From the NCBI GenBank assembly GCA_013399695.1, contig VXAU01001099.1, positions 62,001 to 126,000 on the forward strand: a DNA stretch of 64,000 nucleotides. Reading direction: 5' to 3'. The translations under genes and the position numbers were made by a program. The notes beneath the pieces are model-generated. The model made no database searches. It was not told the origin of the DNA and saw nothing but the letters and a program-made list of their open reading frames with translations. This stretch comes from Formicarius rufipectus. Taxonomy: Eukaryota; Chordata; Aves; Passeriformes; Formicariidae. Below, one piece after another: positions 1 to 10,560 of the stretch (positions within the stretch are counted from its first letter, which is position 1; every line of letters begins with the position of its first letter).

Positions 1-593
1 TTACTGGATAGGGAGGGGACAGTGCTCATGACACTTGAATAAACCATTGATAGAACAACCTCTGTTGGCTAAGTGCTGGTTATAAAATCTTCAGGAAATA
101 ACAGACTCAACTGAAAAAGTAATCTCATAATAAATTGGCAAATTTCTAGCCCTAATACATATTAAGAAAATATTGAAAGTAGAATTCGACAATATATCCA
201 GGAGACAGAAATAAAATATAAAAAGTAATTTTAAACATTAGAATTTTTGAAAATGTGCATTTTACATGAATTCATGAATGACTACATTTTTATGGTAACT
301 CTTCACAATCTACCAGAATTAAATTTTCCCTCTGCTCATTCATACATGTAACTCTTTAATCACTTGCAATTAAGTGATTTGTAGGCTATTTGTTTTCCCT
401 AAGGATTATTTAGTTTAGCCGAAGAGCCATCAAGAGCTGTTTTTTCACCCTTTTTTAAATGACTGAAATTTTTGAACCTCTTATAAGCAGACTAGAAGCA
501 TCTTGCTTTTTTCTTATTAAGTACGCTTTTTCAAAGAAAATAAGTGTAATTTTCTTGTGTACAAAGAAATTTATCTACAAAAAAGAAAAAAAA
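1..593. other. AT-rich non-coding stretch
   Basis: I see no gene, RNA gene or recognisable interspersed repeat here. The sequence is AT-rich with short A and T runs and no open frame above about 60 codons. Confidence 0.6.
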
Positions 594-635
594 TTATACT
601 GGAACAACAGTTTTGTGAAAACTATTCCAGTATAA
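594..635. repeat. Imperfect hairpin, 11-bp perfect outer stem
   Basis: The outer arms TTATACTGGAA (594-604) and TTCCAGTATAA (625-635) are exact reverse complements. Inside them AGTTTT pairs with AAAACT around a GTG loop, separated from the outer stem by an asymmetric bulge (CAAC against A). The 42-bp unit is too short for a miRNA precursor of usual size and lacks recognisable transposon termini. It could be a palindromic relic or chance. The pairing is seen directly; function is unknown. Confidence 0.7.
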
Positions 636-1494
636 GTTCATTTTCTCATAACTGTTCGAGGTGGACATAGAATTACCTAATATGATAAATTGATTCTCAA
701 ATAAGTATTCTGTTTCCAAAGAAGGGTAGTAATTCTTTAAAGAATAACTCTTATTTCAGTATGAATATACTAATACAATCAGTGTTTCTAGAAAATTGTC
801 CTGAATATGCAGTTAACAAATTCTCGCAGTACAGGTGAGCTATAAGAGAAACAAACACCTGACAAAATCTCTTGTCTGCTTAAAGTTTAAACTTGCACCA
901 TTCCCTACCTGAAGACAAGTGCAGACTTAGCCTTTACTAATCAGTAAAAGGGGTTCTTCCCTTTTAAACAGCCTCATTCATATTGAACAGCCACTTCCTA
1001 CTTGCTTCTTAAGTCATTATTGCATTTCTTGGGATCTTTGTTTATATGTAGACGTGTCCTGTAATAGTCTCCTCGATGGATACTGTAGATTCTTAAATTG
1101 AAAACACGGAGTGATTGATTGTCTATATCACTGTGAGCTGCTAGGCTTTGATTGTATATACAAATGGTCAGCAAAGACACCTGACTCTGACACCTGCAAG
1201 GGAGAGTCTGTTTAAATATTTTACTATATCATATTAAAAAGGCTATTTTATAATGTTTTCCAACTTTTTACATATAGCTCAAATCATCCTCTTTATTTAT
1301 TGTTAATGAGTTTAGGCCTCTGTTAAGCCTTCGAAATTCTAGTAATTTTTAATACTGCTTTGAAGGTATCTATAATCTGAAAAGAGAAACGTGCTTCTGG
1401 ATATTGGTCTGTGAATAGAGATGTGGTTAGGGAAATAAAGTGCTCCACACCCAGATATCTGACTAGTTAGATGCCACATGAGTAGTGGAAAGAG
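636..1494. other. Non-coding stretch, nothing recognised
   Basis: Mixed AT-rich sequence. A 60-codon minus-strand frame at 998-1180 has no family features and is what chance would give. Confidence 0.55.
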
Positions 1495-1597
1495 TGGTGT
1501 GTATATATATGTATATCTTTGTGTATATATATATGCATACAAATATACAATATAGTATATATAGACTCTGTGTGTGTATATATGTGTCTATATACAG
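1495..1597. repeat. Imperfect TA/TG microsatellite
   Basis: Alternating TG and TA dinucleotides interrupted by short unique pieces such as CTTTGTG and GCATACAAA. This is a degenerate simple repeat, likely length-variable between individuals. Confidence 0.85.
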
Positions 1598-3014
1598 AAG
1601 TCAAACCCTTTTTCTACGTTTGGTGTCCGTAAAATAGCTTCTGCAACTCCAAATACCTACACATATGTAAGCACTTATGTCTGATTCTGCATTGCTGTGA
1701 CCTTGTCACACATGCTCTTTATTGTGTGGACTAGATATTTTAAACATGCAGTCCCCAGTAAATTAGGCATTTATCACTCATGATAACATGGAACTGACTC
1801 AGAGTGTGTTCAAAAGGCCCCCTGCAACTTACTGATAAAAAGCTTAACTCCGTTTCAGGGCTTATCTGAAGAAGAAGGAGGTAGACCTTCATAAAATAAC
1901 TGAGTTTGTTTTTTTCTCTTAAGATGAAAAAGAGAAGCAGAGGAAAGGAAAAAAAAATCACTTTAAAACTCTGGTGCAGCAGAACAAGTTTAACCTATTG
2001 AGAATTTAAGTGAAGTTTTCTGCTTCATCAGGAAGAACCCTGTGGTGCAACATATGTCAGAAGAGAAGAAGATATGAGAAACTGGCCTCCTTTGCATATG
2101 AGATGATTAATTAAGAGGAAAATCACTTAGCCAGATGTCTCATTGGTGAAACTACACGTGCAAGGTACATCTGCAGTAAGGGAGAAGCACAGCACAGCCA
2201 GTGCATTCGATTTCCATGCTAACTTAGCTGAGATAGGAATCTGGTGTGAATTAGATCATGCTGACTCTTGGAGAAACAGAGGAGTACCAACCTTATTTCA
2301 GCTACAAATTACGAGCTGCATGTCTGTTGTTATAATGCTACACTAGTGTTACTTGATGCAGTTTAGTTATCAGTTACAAATAAATTATCCAGAGAAGACA
2401 GTCCTTTTTCCCATTCATGTTTGTAAATGTTCAAAAATGAAGCCTGATTTCTCCAAGTGCCACTTTTCTTCATTTGCCAAGTAGGATTTTAAAATGCTCA
2501 GATGCTGGTGAATTTTTCATCAGCTCATTACTGGGGTACCACTTTCAAATTTGTTTGATTTAGGAACTAAAATCTTTCAAAAGTAAAGAAAACATTGTCT
2601 GATGTCCAAATACTTGGCCACCTAAGGTGTTCATATATTCTTGTCACTGTGGCATCTGGGTGTTTTTATGCATTTTCTACAACTTACCTGTGAAGTAAAA
2701 AATTGTGAACAAGGATCCTGCTTGTGCCAAATGCTGTTTTTAATAGTTTTGTGATCTTTCTGTGGGAAACAAATAGGCCAGTTGCTAAATGACTTCTGAG
2801 CTGTATTTTCTTCCTAAGCATGCATTACAAAACTGAGGAGCGGGAAGTAAAGAGCTATTGCCCCAGTGGATTCACTGGAACCTACTTCTACCTCCTGGCT
2901 GCCATAAATTCCTTCCCAACTAAAAGCTGACTCACCAGCAGTGTCCATTGGAAGCAATCGTTTCTCTGCTACCTGTAATCTCTACTCTTTATGTAGTCTA
3001 CTAGCCTTTTGAAG
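1598..3014. other. Non-coding stretch, nothing recognised
   Basis: No gene or repeat recognised. A 73-codon minus-strand frame (1740-1961) and a 67-codon plus-strand frame (2143-2346) show no domain, signal or codon pattern that sets them apart from chance. Confidence 0.55.
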
Positions 3015-3095
3015 AAGAGGTGCCTGTACAGCACCTAGCACAATCAGACCTCTCTGTTGGCTTGAATTTCCCTATGCTATAGGAATACTAATCCC
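3015..3095 (+). repeat. Degenerate L3/CR1-like LINE 3' tail
   Basis: The segment CTGTACAGCACCTAGCACAA near 3025-3045 closely resembles a well-known old amniote repeat tail of the form GTACAGCGCCTAGCACAATGGGG. What follows has a similar layout (a CTCT…TTGG…CTAT…GCTAT series ending in AATACTAAT), as the family tail ends in AATACAAAT repeats. The assignment is by memory of the consensus. Divergence is high, so the copy should be very old. Chance similarity over the first 20 bases is unlikely, but the rest is weak. Confidence 0.45.
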
Positions 3096-4609
3096 TCCCG
3101 AACAATAGAGACAGGCACTCCATAGACCAGACACACAAACAGACTTTCATTAGAGAATGCAGTCCTGAAAGCCTGTTTTACAAAAGACTTTGCTGATTAG
3201 ACTCAGTCATTTGAACAGTGATGGATACAGGGTATGTTCCACAAGAGCCTAGAAAGAAAGGTGCAGCAGTATCAGCAATGAGATGCAGACATCGCATAAT
3301 TCTGTAATATTAATAGGTTTAAGCACATAACATGCCATAACCTGAATCTTTAACATCTACTGTGCAAACACTTTTTTTTTCTTTATTTTGTTTTCTTTTT
3401 TTTTTTTTTAATGTTGTGAAAAGATCAGCCCAGAAATGCTGAGAATTGCGTATTTTGAAACAGCATACTCCTATTTGGGTCGACATTCCCTCTATTCTCT
3501 GCAGATCAGTGGTTTGCCAACATTTCTGCTGTTAATTACTGAAATTTCAGGTACACTCTAAGCCTTTCCATTCCCAGACTTTCACATCAACATATCAGAC
3601 AACGAGGGTGTCAGGAGAGCCCTGGGGTATAAAGACAAATTTTTCAATTCATATGCATGATGGTGGGAAAACATACAAGCAGAGGCATTCAATTTACATA
3701 AATGCTTGTGGGACATATTTTGAAACTTCTGTGCAAAAATTGAAAGGTTATTATATTCTATAGGTTTTCTTGCTTATAAATGCTCACAGATTTAACAGCG
3801 AAGATCAAAGTTTTATAATCAATAGCCCTCATTTTTGTTTATTAGTTACTGTCACAGCCAAGTGCTTCTGTTGATTAAGGGCAATGAAATCACATCTCCT
3901 GCCAAGGCATGAATAACATGATTAAAAGCCTACAGGGTTCATTCAAGGCCTTTCAGAGGCCTTGTGAGAAAGGTAACATCTAAAGGAATATCTAAAGGAT
4001 CAGTTTGCAGCCCCAAAATCTATCTCCTTATGAGTCAAAGATAGGGCGAGGCTGTTCTCAGAACCAGACTCTCCATGCACAGCTGTAAGTTGCTCTGCCT
4101 TTATCAAGGGTCACCTATGCCAAGGTCTCAGCCTCTCTGGAGAGCACAGCCCCCACATACTTGACTCATTTTCCCAGAAATCCTACTGTTATTGTGGCAG
4201 GTGGAGAAGCTTGATCTGATGGAGCCTAGACCTCCTGCTCATAACACAGGGGTAGCACCAGGGTCTGCTCCCCTAAGCAGGCCAGGGCTTGTACCTGGGC
4301 TACTGCTGGATGACAGCTGGCAGTGCAGGTACAGTCCATACAGCTTAAAAGGCTGACTTTGCTTCACCAAATTCCTCAACCTCTTCCTCCACCTGCAGCT
4401 GGAGCATGGTCTGAAGACCAGCTTTGCTTCCTGTTCCTTTTGGGCTAATTCTTTCACATAGAACAGATCGCACTGGTTTTTCTCCACAAAGAAGGAAGAA
4501 GACCTTATCTGCTGATAGGTGATGAGGAAGAGAAACTTCCACAAACTGCTCTCTTTAACCACTAATTCCTTTGACAACTGGCATTTGGATTATGAGGCCT
4601 CAGATAAAA
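3096..4609. other. Non-coding stretch with T-run and overlapping short frames
   Basis: A T-rich run lies near 3370-3411. On the minus strand two overlapping frames (112 codons at 4239-4577 and 65 codons at 4345-4542) contain charged, protein-like pieces such as EKNQCDLFYVKELAQKEQEA in one and VEEEVEEFGEAK in the other. I recognise no family. This could be a fragment of an old processed pseudogene or simple chance; no poly(A) or target duplication is evident. Confidence 0.4.
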
Positions 4610-4656
4610 TGTTCATAAGTTACAGACCATATTCTCTGTTCATAAGTTACAGACCA
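4610..4656. repeat. Two-copy direct repeat, period 27 bp
   Basis: A 20-base word beginning TGTTCATAAG occurs at 4610-4629 and again exactly at 4637-4656, separated by TATTCTC. It looks like a small local duplication. Confidence 0.9.
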
Positions 4657-5024
4657 AGGGGATGAACACCTTGGACCTGTGAGGACAGCTTTGCATAGAT
4701 CACTGACTCCCCAGACTGAACCTTTGACTCCATGATGTTTATTGTGTGAGTCCTTCACCTCATTTGAGCTGTCTCATTGTCTCAAAGTAAGATCACTGTG
4801 GTCTAAAAGGAAGAGGGAAAAGGCTGCCACCCGAACAGAGATTGCCAAACCTGTGGAATTCCTCAGGTTTCCTAGTAAGTAAGGCAGCTGCTCCTTGTAC
4901 ATCTGAGCAGAGGTGGGAGGAAGCAATTGCATCAGCAGAAGGCAATGCATTTAGAAGTGATGCATTTAAAAACCAAGAAATTCATATTCCTGCTGTCAGG
5001 CTAGGTCCCTTTTAAACCAGAATA
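4657..5024. other. Non-coding stretch, nothing recognised
   Basis: Unique-looking sequence without an open frame or recognisable repeat. Confidence 0.55.
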
Positions 5025-5150
5025 AGAGGAAAGAAGAAAGAGGAAAGAAGAAAGAGGAAAGAAGAAAAGAAGAAAAGAAGAAGAAGAAGAAAAGAAGAAG
5101 AAAAAAGAAGTAAAGAAGAAGAAGAGAAGAAAAAAAAAGGAAACTGAAGA
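5025..5150 (+). repeat. Polypurine (GAA/GGAAA)n tract
   Basis: About 125 bases of almost pure purine. The first part repeats a 14-base AAGAGGAAAGAAGA unit about three times, then becomes irregular GAA/GAAAA and ends in an A run. A single T interrupts the tract at about 5111. Long polypurine tracts can form triplex (H-DNA) structure and are length-unstable. Confidence 0.92.
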
Positions 5151-7504
5151 CTTATTTACAGTACAAAACTATATTGAATCTGAGCCAATAAAATTCAAGC
5201 CCAATGGCTTTAAGATCATTTCTTAAGTATTCTAGTTTATTCCAACCACACACAAATGTCCATTAACAGTGAACATTGGAGTATATATACACTCACTGCC
5301 TAACATCAGCAGGCTGAACTATTTTCTCTGCTGCCTCTGTTATGTGTACAGAAGACTCAGACTGGCGGGATATCTGAGCTGGACATGGGAAGTGCCCAAG
5401 GTTAGATGGTGTGGCATCCCCATATAAAGCCAGAATACATTTACAGAGTTCACAGAGTTGAATATTTTGAATAAGAAACAATATTCTCCTCCCACCTGGA
5501 TTGCCACGATTATAATCATTTATAGAATAATAAAATTTTCTTATCAGCCATGAGTGAATACAAGAAGATAAGCAAAGAATAGGATCTAATAGGTAACTTA
5601 ACACTGTTCACTTTACATCACTAGGCAGCCGCTCTGTGATCTCATCTGCGGGTATGCAGTGGAGAATTAATATATTTAGTATAATCAATGATTTTTGCTG
5701 GCTTTTTATGCATTTTCACTCCCATCTCAAAGGTTTTCACTGTGGCTAAGAAGCAAATTTTGTTTTCCAAGTTACTCTGCCTCTCTGGCAAACATCTGTT
5801 GTCCATGCTTTGCAGTGCCTGTCAATACACGGCCCTTTTAATGTCTTGTTTCTTGAAAAAATATCAGGAATTTTTCTAAGAAACAAGACTCATTTGCTAG
5901 AGACCTTCCCTCAAAAAAAAGGAAAACCAAAGACAGACTAACAAAAAGTATAGTAACATTCTGCTGAATCAGCAGTGGAAATTTGGAAATTATTAGTGCA
6001 AATAAAGAATATATGAATATATTGTCACTACTTTTCAGACAGAATACTTCTTCCAGTTCGATTGAAAGCCATTTATTTTCACAGACAATCATATGATCTT
6101 AAAATAGTTCAAGTTGGGAATTCCTGTACAGATTTTTGAAAAAACAAGAGAACCTGATGCATCAGCTGTTTTCCATTATGAACAGACAAAAGGCCTCATG
6201 GGGCACTAACTCCTCATCCAGATCCCTCGAGGACCTTCTGTGGGGTCCTGTGACAGTCTGGAGCTGTTAGAGAAGTGATTTGTAATGTATTCAGGACTAT
6301 AGAGCTGGTCCTGGGTGTGTCACTTGGCCAAGCCTGTAACTAAATATACAAAATTTGGTTTGGACCCTTGCTGATATTTCACAATATGCAAGATGCACCT
6401 CGGTGAGTCATGACCACCATTCTGGACACACTCGGTGAGCACGAAAGGCAGTAATTTACTAAAGTTTTTCCAAACCCGAACTCTCAGAATCCTGAATTAG
6501 TCTGCATGTTTCTTTCCTGTTAATGATGGAAAGCAAGTTATAATACTCTAAACTGTGGAGGGAAATAGAATAAAATACAAAGGTAGTATCTAATCTTTCT
6601 TGTTGGTTAGAACTTTCAAATAGAACTAAAGTGTAAATAGAAATTGCTGGTTGGGATTCCAGAGGTTCCACTTACTGTGTCTATTCTGCTGGATCAGGCT
6701 GCCTCATTCAGAGTTTGGGAAACATTTTCAGTTCTACAGCCATACAGAACAAATATCCTTACAGCAATATCTGGATCAAAACCTGAATCACAGGCTGCTC
6801 TTAGCAATGATGTCTGTACGTTCTACCTTCATTACTGACACCATGGTATAATAAACAATTCTGCTATTGGCACTTTATTTATTAAAATAAAAGTACTGTC
6901 TTGAATTTAAATGGGAAAGATCACACTAAAGCCATTAAAAAAATATTATATATTGCAGCATCAAAAGCTCAAGAGTTTTCTCAGTTTATTAAATTATAAT
7001 CCATCCCTTTTTCCTCCACTTTCTTTTTAATATTGTACCAAAATGAACATTACCATTCTGCCGCTGAGCCTCTGTGTTCATTTGACTGTTCAGGCCAAAT
7101 TCTCTCCTTTAAAATTAACTGAAATATGTGGAGTTAGGCAGACAGAGGACTTGCCCTCCTGTACTCTCTCTTGCTGAGAAACCAATTTACTTGTCCTTAA
7201 GCCCATGTTTCTAAATTTCCAGGAGCAGAAACACAGTGTGGCTTTAAATATAGACTGTCAGTTTGTGGCTTGTGTCTCACGTTACACACAGACAGCTTGA
7301 GCCTCTAAATGTAAGTTGGGCAACACCATTAATATCTTAGAAAAGCGTCAGCACGCTTTCAAAATGCTATATATTTTCATTCCTGAAAGCGTGGGGAGGG
7401 AAAAATGTTAAAATTAAACTTTTGTAAGCCAGGGTTTAGGCAAAAACGTTACTAACTTTACTCGGTTCTATTCAGGAGCAGAGTTTGCAGAGCCTGTTTC
7501 AGTT
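5151..7504. other. Non-coding stretch, nothing recognised
   Basis: Several frames of 60-103 codons occur (for example minus 5293-5604) but none has recognisable domains. No interspersed repeat was identified by eye. Confidence 0.55.
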
Positions 7505-7537
7505 TTACACTCACATACGCGCGCGCACAAACACAAA
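7505..7537. repeat. Short alternating purine-pyrimidine run (CA/CG)
   Basis: ACACTCACATACGCGCGCGC is followed by ACAAACACA. The CGCGCGCGC core is conspicuous because CpG is rare in the surroundings, and it is a candidate Z-DNA-prone segment. Confidence 0.7.
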
Positions 7538-7599
7538 GCAGAAAAAGAAAACAGCTTCTTCACAACTTTTTTTTCCTTCAGGATTAGTTTCAAGAGTTC

Positions 7600-7619
7600 T
7601 TTTTTTTTTTTTTCCCCCC
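7600..7619. repeat. T14-C6 homopolymer pair
   Basis: A run of 14 T is followed directly by six C. It is one of several adjoining A/C or T/C homopolymer pairs in the window. Confidence 0.9.
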
Positions 7620-8389
7620 ATATGAAATGGATTAGACAATCTTTTCCTTAAGCGACAGACAGATAAATCCACTCTTATTGTAAGAAGGGGGGTTAAGGGT
7701 ACTCACGTGGTCGAGATGTCGCATTGTTTTGGGAACTCATAATTTATGCCTTTGAAAAATGCCTTATTTGTGTTGACAGTCCCTCTTCCTTGCTCAAAAC
7801 TGACGGCAGGATTGAACAGAACAGCTGGAAGAACCCAGGAAAATGCTCCTCTTGTTCGGGCTCTCCTTGCCTGCCTCCTGACCCCTTTACAACTGGAAAA
7901 GGAAACAGCACATGTGTCATTCTCTTTTGCCTGTGTAGCTCACATGAGCGGGGAGGGGCACCCATTTGCAGATAGGAGTAACTGTATTCAAGTTTTGCAA
8001 GTTGGAAATATTCCACCCCTTTGCTTTTATTAGCGAGCAACCAGTGGAAAGAAAATAATCTTTTGATTCTTAGCCAAATATAGACACACCTATTGAATTT
8101 GCTTCCCTAACTCCTAACCACTGATGTTGATATTATTTCTTTAAGTGCAAAACTTGCTGCTGACTCCCTAAAATGCCTACCCTCAGTGGGTGAGATCAAA
8201 AATAGGGCTTTTAATTTTCATTGCCCGACATCATCCTTAACACTCACAGTCTGACTGATTCTGCCCTTTTGGCAGGTGAAAACTGAGAATGGCAGTTATT
8301 GGGTCACAGTAGTTGCATCAGCATATAGCATAAATCTATACTATGCTCAGAACAAGGAGGAACCTGCAGCTGCAGCACAGGCTTAGGCA
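7620..8389. other. Non-coding stretch with overlapping chance frames
   Basis: Three frames of 83-98 codons overlap at 7724-8040 on both strands. None has a recognisable domain. The segment is a little richer in GC than its flanks, which favours long open frames by chance. Confidence 0.5.
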
Positions 8390-8508
8390 CAGACAACTGG
8401 CCACTCCAGTTCTGACTCTGACACAGGCTTCTTATGGCACCTTTGGCAGAGCACTTAATCTCTTCCCCATTTTGCCACTGGTGGAATAAAAATGGAGCAG
8501 ACAACTGG
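8390..8508 (+). repeat. MIR-like SINE relic flanked by 11-bp direct repeats
   Basis: The stretch from about 8412 to 8495 follows the MIR core and 3' region in order: a CTGACTCTGACACAGGCTT-type start, CCTTTGGCAGAGCACTTAAT (compare CCTTGGGCAAGTCACTTAAC), CTCTTCCCCATTTTG, then GGTGGAATAAAAATGG (compare TCTGTAAAATGGG). It is bounded by CAGACAACTGG at 8390-8400 and exactly again at 8498-8508. This resembles a target-site duplication, though MIR is old enough that such preservation would be surprising. MIR is a tRNA-derived, LINE2-mobilised SINE and is no longer active. The match is from memory of the consensus. Confidence 0.6.
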
Positions 8509-9477
8509 CTTTATCCCACTCTCGGTATTTTTATTTTAATCTACTAGCAGGCATTATTCATAAATAAGATGTATTTATTGGTCTGCAGAGGTTAATTTGC
8601 TCATATTCCACAGCAGGTTTTTCAACCTGGACTAGGCTTCCAGCTTCTGTGTTTATATTGCTGCCATTTAGAGCTATCTGTTTGGCTATCTGCATGTTGT
8701 ACTGCAATCAGTGGTATGTAGTTATAGGAAGTGAGCATACACAGTCAATCTGCAGTTGACATGGACTAAGACTCCTAGGTCATACCAAAATACACTTATT
8801 TTTTAATGAATATGCCTTAGACACTGAGGAGAGTGGACAAAGTTTCCATTTTCCTGGTGTCTGTGAGTCAGGATGTATTAACTGCCTGCCTGAGACAGCA
8901 AAAACACAGTAACCATCAGAATGGAAGTGGAAAAAAACAAGAGTCATGAAATTCAGGCTGAGACCATCCTGTTTTTCAAAACTGTCACAGGATATTTCTG
9001 TGAAATCATTTCAGTGACCTCCTACAAGAAATCAATGCTGCGAACTTGGTCCACAGTACTTGTCTAACTGCTATAGTGTGGAAAGAACAGTGACTTATTT
9101 ACATGCCAACAGCAAATAAATGCTTGTTTTTGAACATGGATGCAGTAATTGACTTGAGTCAGCATTTCCACACTGGGTTTGTGGTAGAGAGCCCTGGAAC
9201 ATTTAGTGATAGGCAGAGCAAAGCAGGGCACAAAACAAAGAGAGGAAAATAATAGGAAAATCTCCTGACAGTACTCCTCTTGCTTCAACTCTACGGTGTG
9301 ACATTCATTTACACCAGAGAGCTTCTCTTTGAAAATACTGATGGGCATGTTATTGATTATTGTTTCTTCTGTGCACAAGTAAAATTGGGGCTTTCTGTTC
9401 TGGAGCATGAGAATTGCTGTCGTGCAAAGTTTTTACATTTAAATCTTTGATCATCCTGATCAAGGACAGGTTGTGTG
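8509..9477. other. Non-coding stretch, nothing recognised
   Basis: Contains a 114-codon minus-strand frame (9064-9408) with scattered cysteines and no recognised family. No repeats were identified. Confidence 0.5.
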
Positions 9478-9580
9478 GGCTTCGAGCAACCTGGTCTAGT
9501 AGAAGGTGTCCCTGCAGAGGGGATGTATTTAGATGATCTTTAAGGCCAACCAACCCGAACCATTTTACGGCTCTATGATG
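9478..9580 (+). mobile_element. CR1 LINE, 3'-terminal fragment
   Basis: The pieces GCAACCTGGTCTAGTAGAAG, GTGTCCCTGC and TTAGATGATCTTTAAGG, then CCAACC…CCATTTTACGGCTCTATGATG, follow the avian CR1 3' untranslated end in order. The consensus runs …CCTGGTCTAGTGGAAGGTGTCCCTGCCC…AGATGATCTTAAGGTCCCTTCCAACCCAAACCATTCTATGATTCTATG. Only about 100 bp survive, the usual severe 5' truncation. Several substitutions, including in the terminal octamers, point to an old copy. Confidence 0.85.
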
Positions 9581-9724
9581 CCCGAGAAATTTCAGAGCTG
9601 CTGTTGAGAAAAGATTCCTTAGCTATGCAGATAAACTGAATGATGGTGGTATTGATGGCTTTATTACATCAGAGCCAGAGGTCTAGACCCTTCCCAGGAG
9701 CTTTGTGGCAAACCATCCAAAATG
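9581..9724. other. Short non-coding spacer
   Basis: Nothing recognised between the CR1 tail and the GCAT repeat. Confidence 0.5.
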
Positions 9725-9750
9725 GCATGCATGTATGCATGCATGCATAC
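9725..9750. repeat. (GCAT)n microsatellite / palindrome
   Basis: Repeated GCAT units include the perfect 18-bp palindrome GTATGCATGCATGCATAC. It is simple-sequence DNA and self-complementary. Confidence 0.9.
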
Positions 9751-10326
9751 ACTGAGCCTGGTTAGCTCCTACTGCTTAACACCTTTGCTTTTCTGGAACT
9801 CTTCCTGCATCTGTCTTTGTTCTTATTAAAGCTACTCTCCCACCACTAAAATCTCTGGAAGAATTATACCCAAGTTTATATAGGAGGATCCTGGCAGAAC
9901 CAAGCCTCCATGGCAAAGCCCCCTTTAATACCTTGATATCTTCAGTTTTCTTAGGACTTCTTTCTTTGCTCATTGAATAGACTGGGTTTCCCAGAAATTA
10001 CAGATCCATTTCCCAAGGCTGTTGTTTTCTCTCAAGGCCATTAAAGAGGTCTCTCTGACTTTTCTACTCATCATGAATTGGAAATAAGTGATTTAGAAAA
10101 GGGAAGCACAATGCAGTCCAGCATGCTTCCAGAGTAGACTGAGACTGGGTGTTAAACCAAGAGCACCCCAATGCTCTCAGCCAACTAGTCCTGGAGGACT
10201 GAATGCATTGATGGAACCAACAAGAAAAGATGGGAATGGAATGCTGGTGGGGAATGTATGTGATTAATCATTAATTTCCAGTTTGTCTGAACTTTCTCCT
10301 AACCTGTTAATAGCAGTTGCTTCTTG
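9751..10326. other. Non-coding stretch, nothing recognised
   Basis: No gene or interspersed repeat recognised; a 65-codon minus frame at 9776-9973 is unremarkable. Confidence 0.5.
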
Positions 10327-10357
10327 AAAAAAAAAAAAAAAAAAAAGCCCCCCCCCC
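10327..10357. repeat. A20-G-C10 homopolymer pair
   Basis: Twenty A, one G and ten C in direct succession. This may be the eroded tail of a retroelement, but nothing upstream is recognisable. Homopolymer lengths may carry sequencing error. Confidence 0.9.
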
Positions 10358-10479
10358 AAAAGGTTAAAGGGAGAAGAGAACAGAAAGGTAGCTGAAAGCA
10401 ATTTTAATCTAAGGACTGTGACAGTCATACAGGATTCACCAGATCTGTGGGATAAGACAGGTGTGATAGGAAGAGTGTG
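10358..10479. other. Short non-coding spacer
   Basis: Nothing recognised. Confidence 0.5.
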
Positions 10480-10560
10480 TGTCATGTCTGTGATTTTCGT
10501 CAGCCAATTACTTGACCTTCTTGGGACCATAATGTTCCCATTAACTTACAGAAGTATTAG
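10480..10560 (+). repeat. Probable MIR-like SINE relic
   Basis: AGCCAATTACTTGACCTTCT followed by TGGGACCATAATGTTCCCAT lines up with the MIR core GGCAAGTCACTTAACCTCTCTGGGCCTCAGTTTCCCCAT position by position without gaps. Then CTTACAGAAG stands where CTGTAAAATG is expected. About half the positions or more agree. It is weaker than the copy at 8.4 kb. Confidence 0.45.

Noticed and set aside
7724..8040. Three overlapping frames on both strands
   Set aside because: Overlap on opposite strands with no domain; expected by chance in a locally GC-richer segment.
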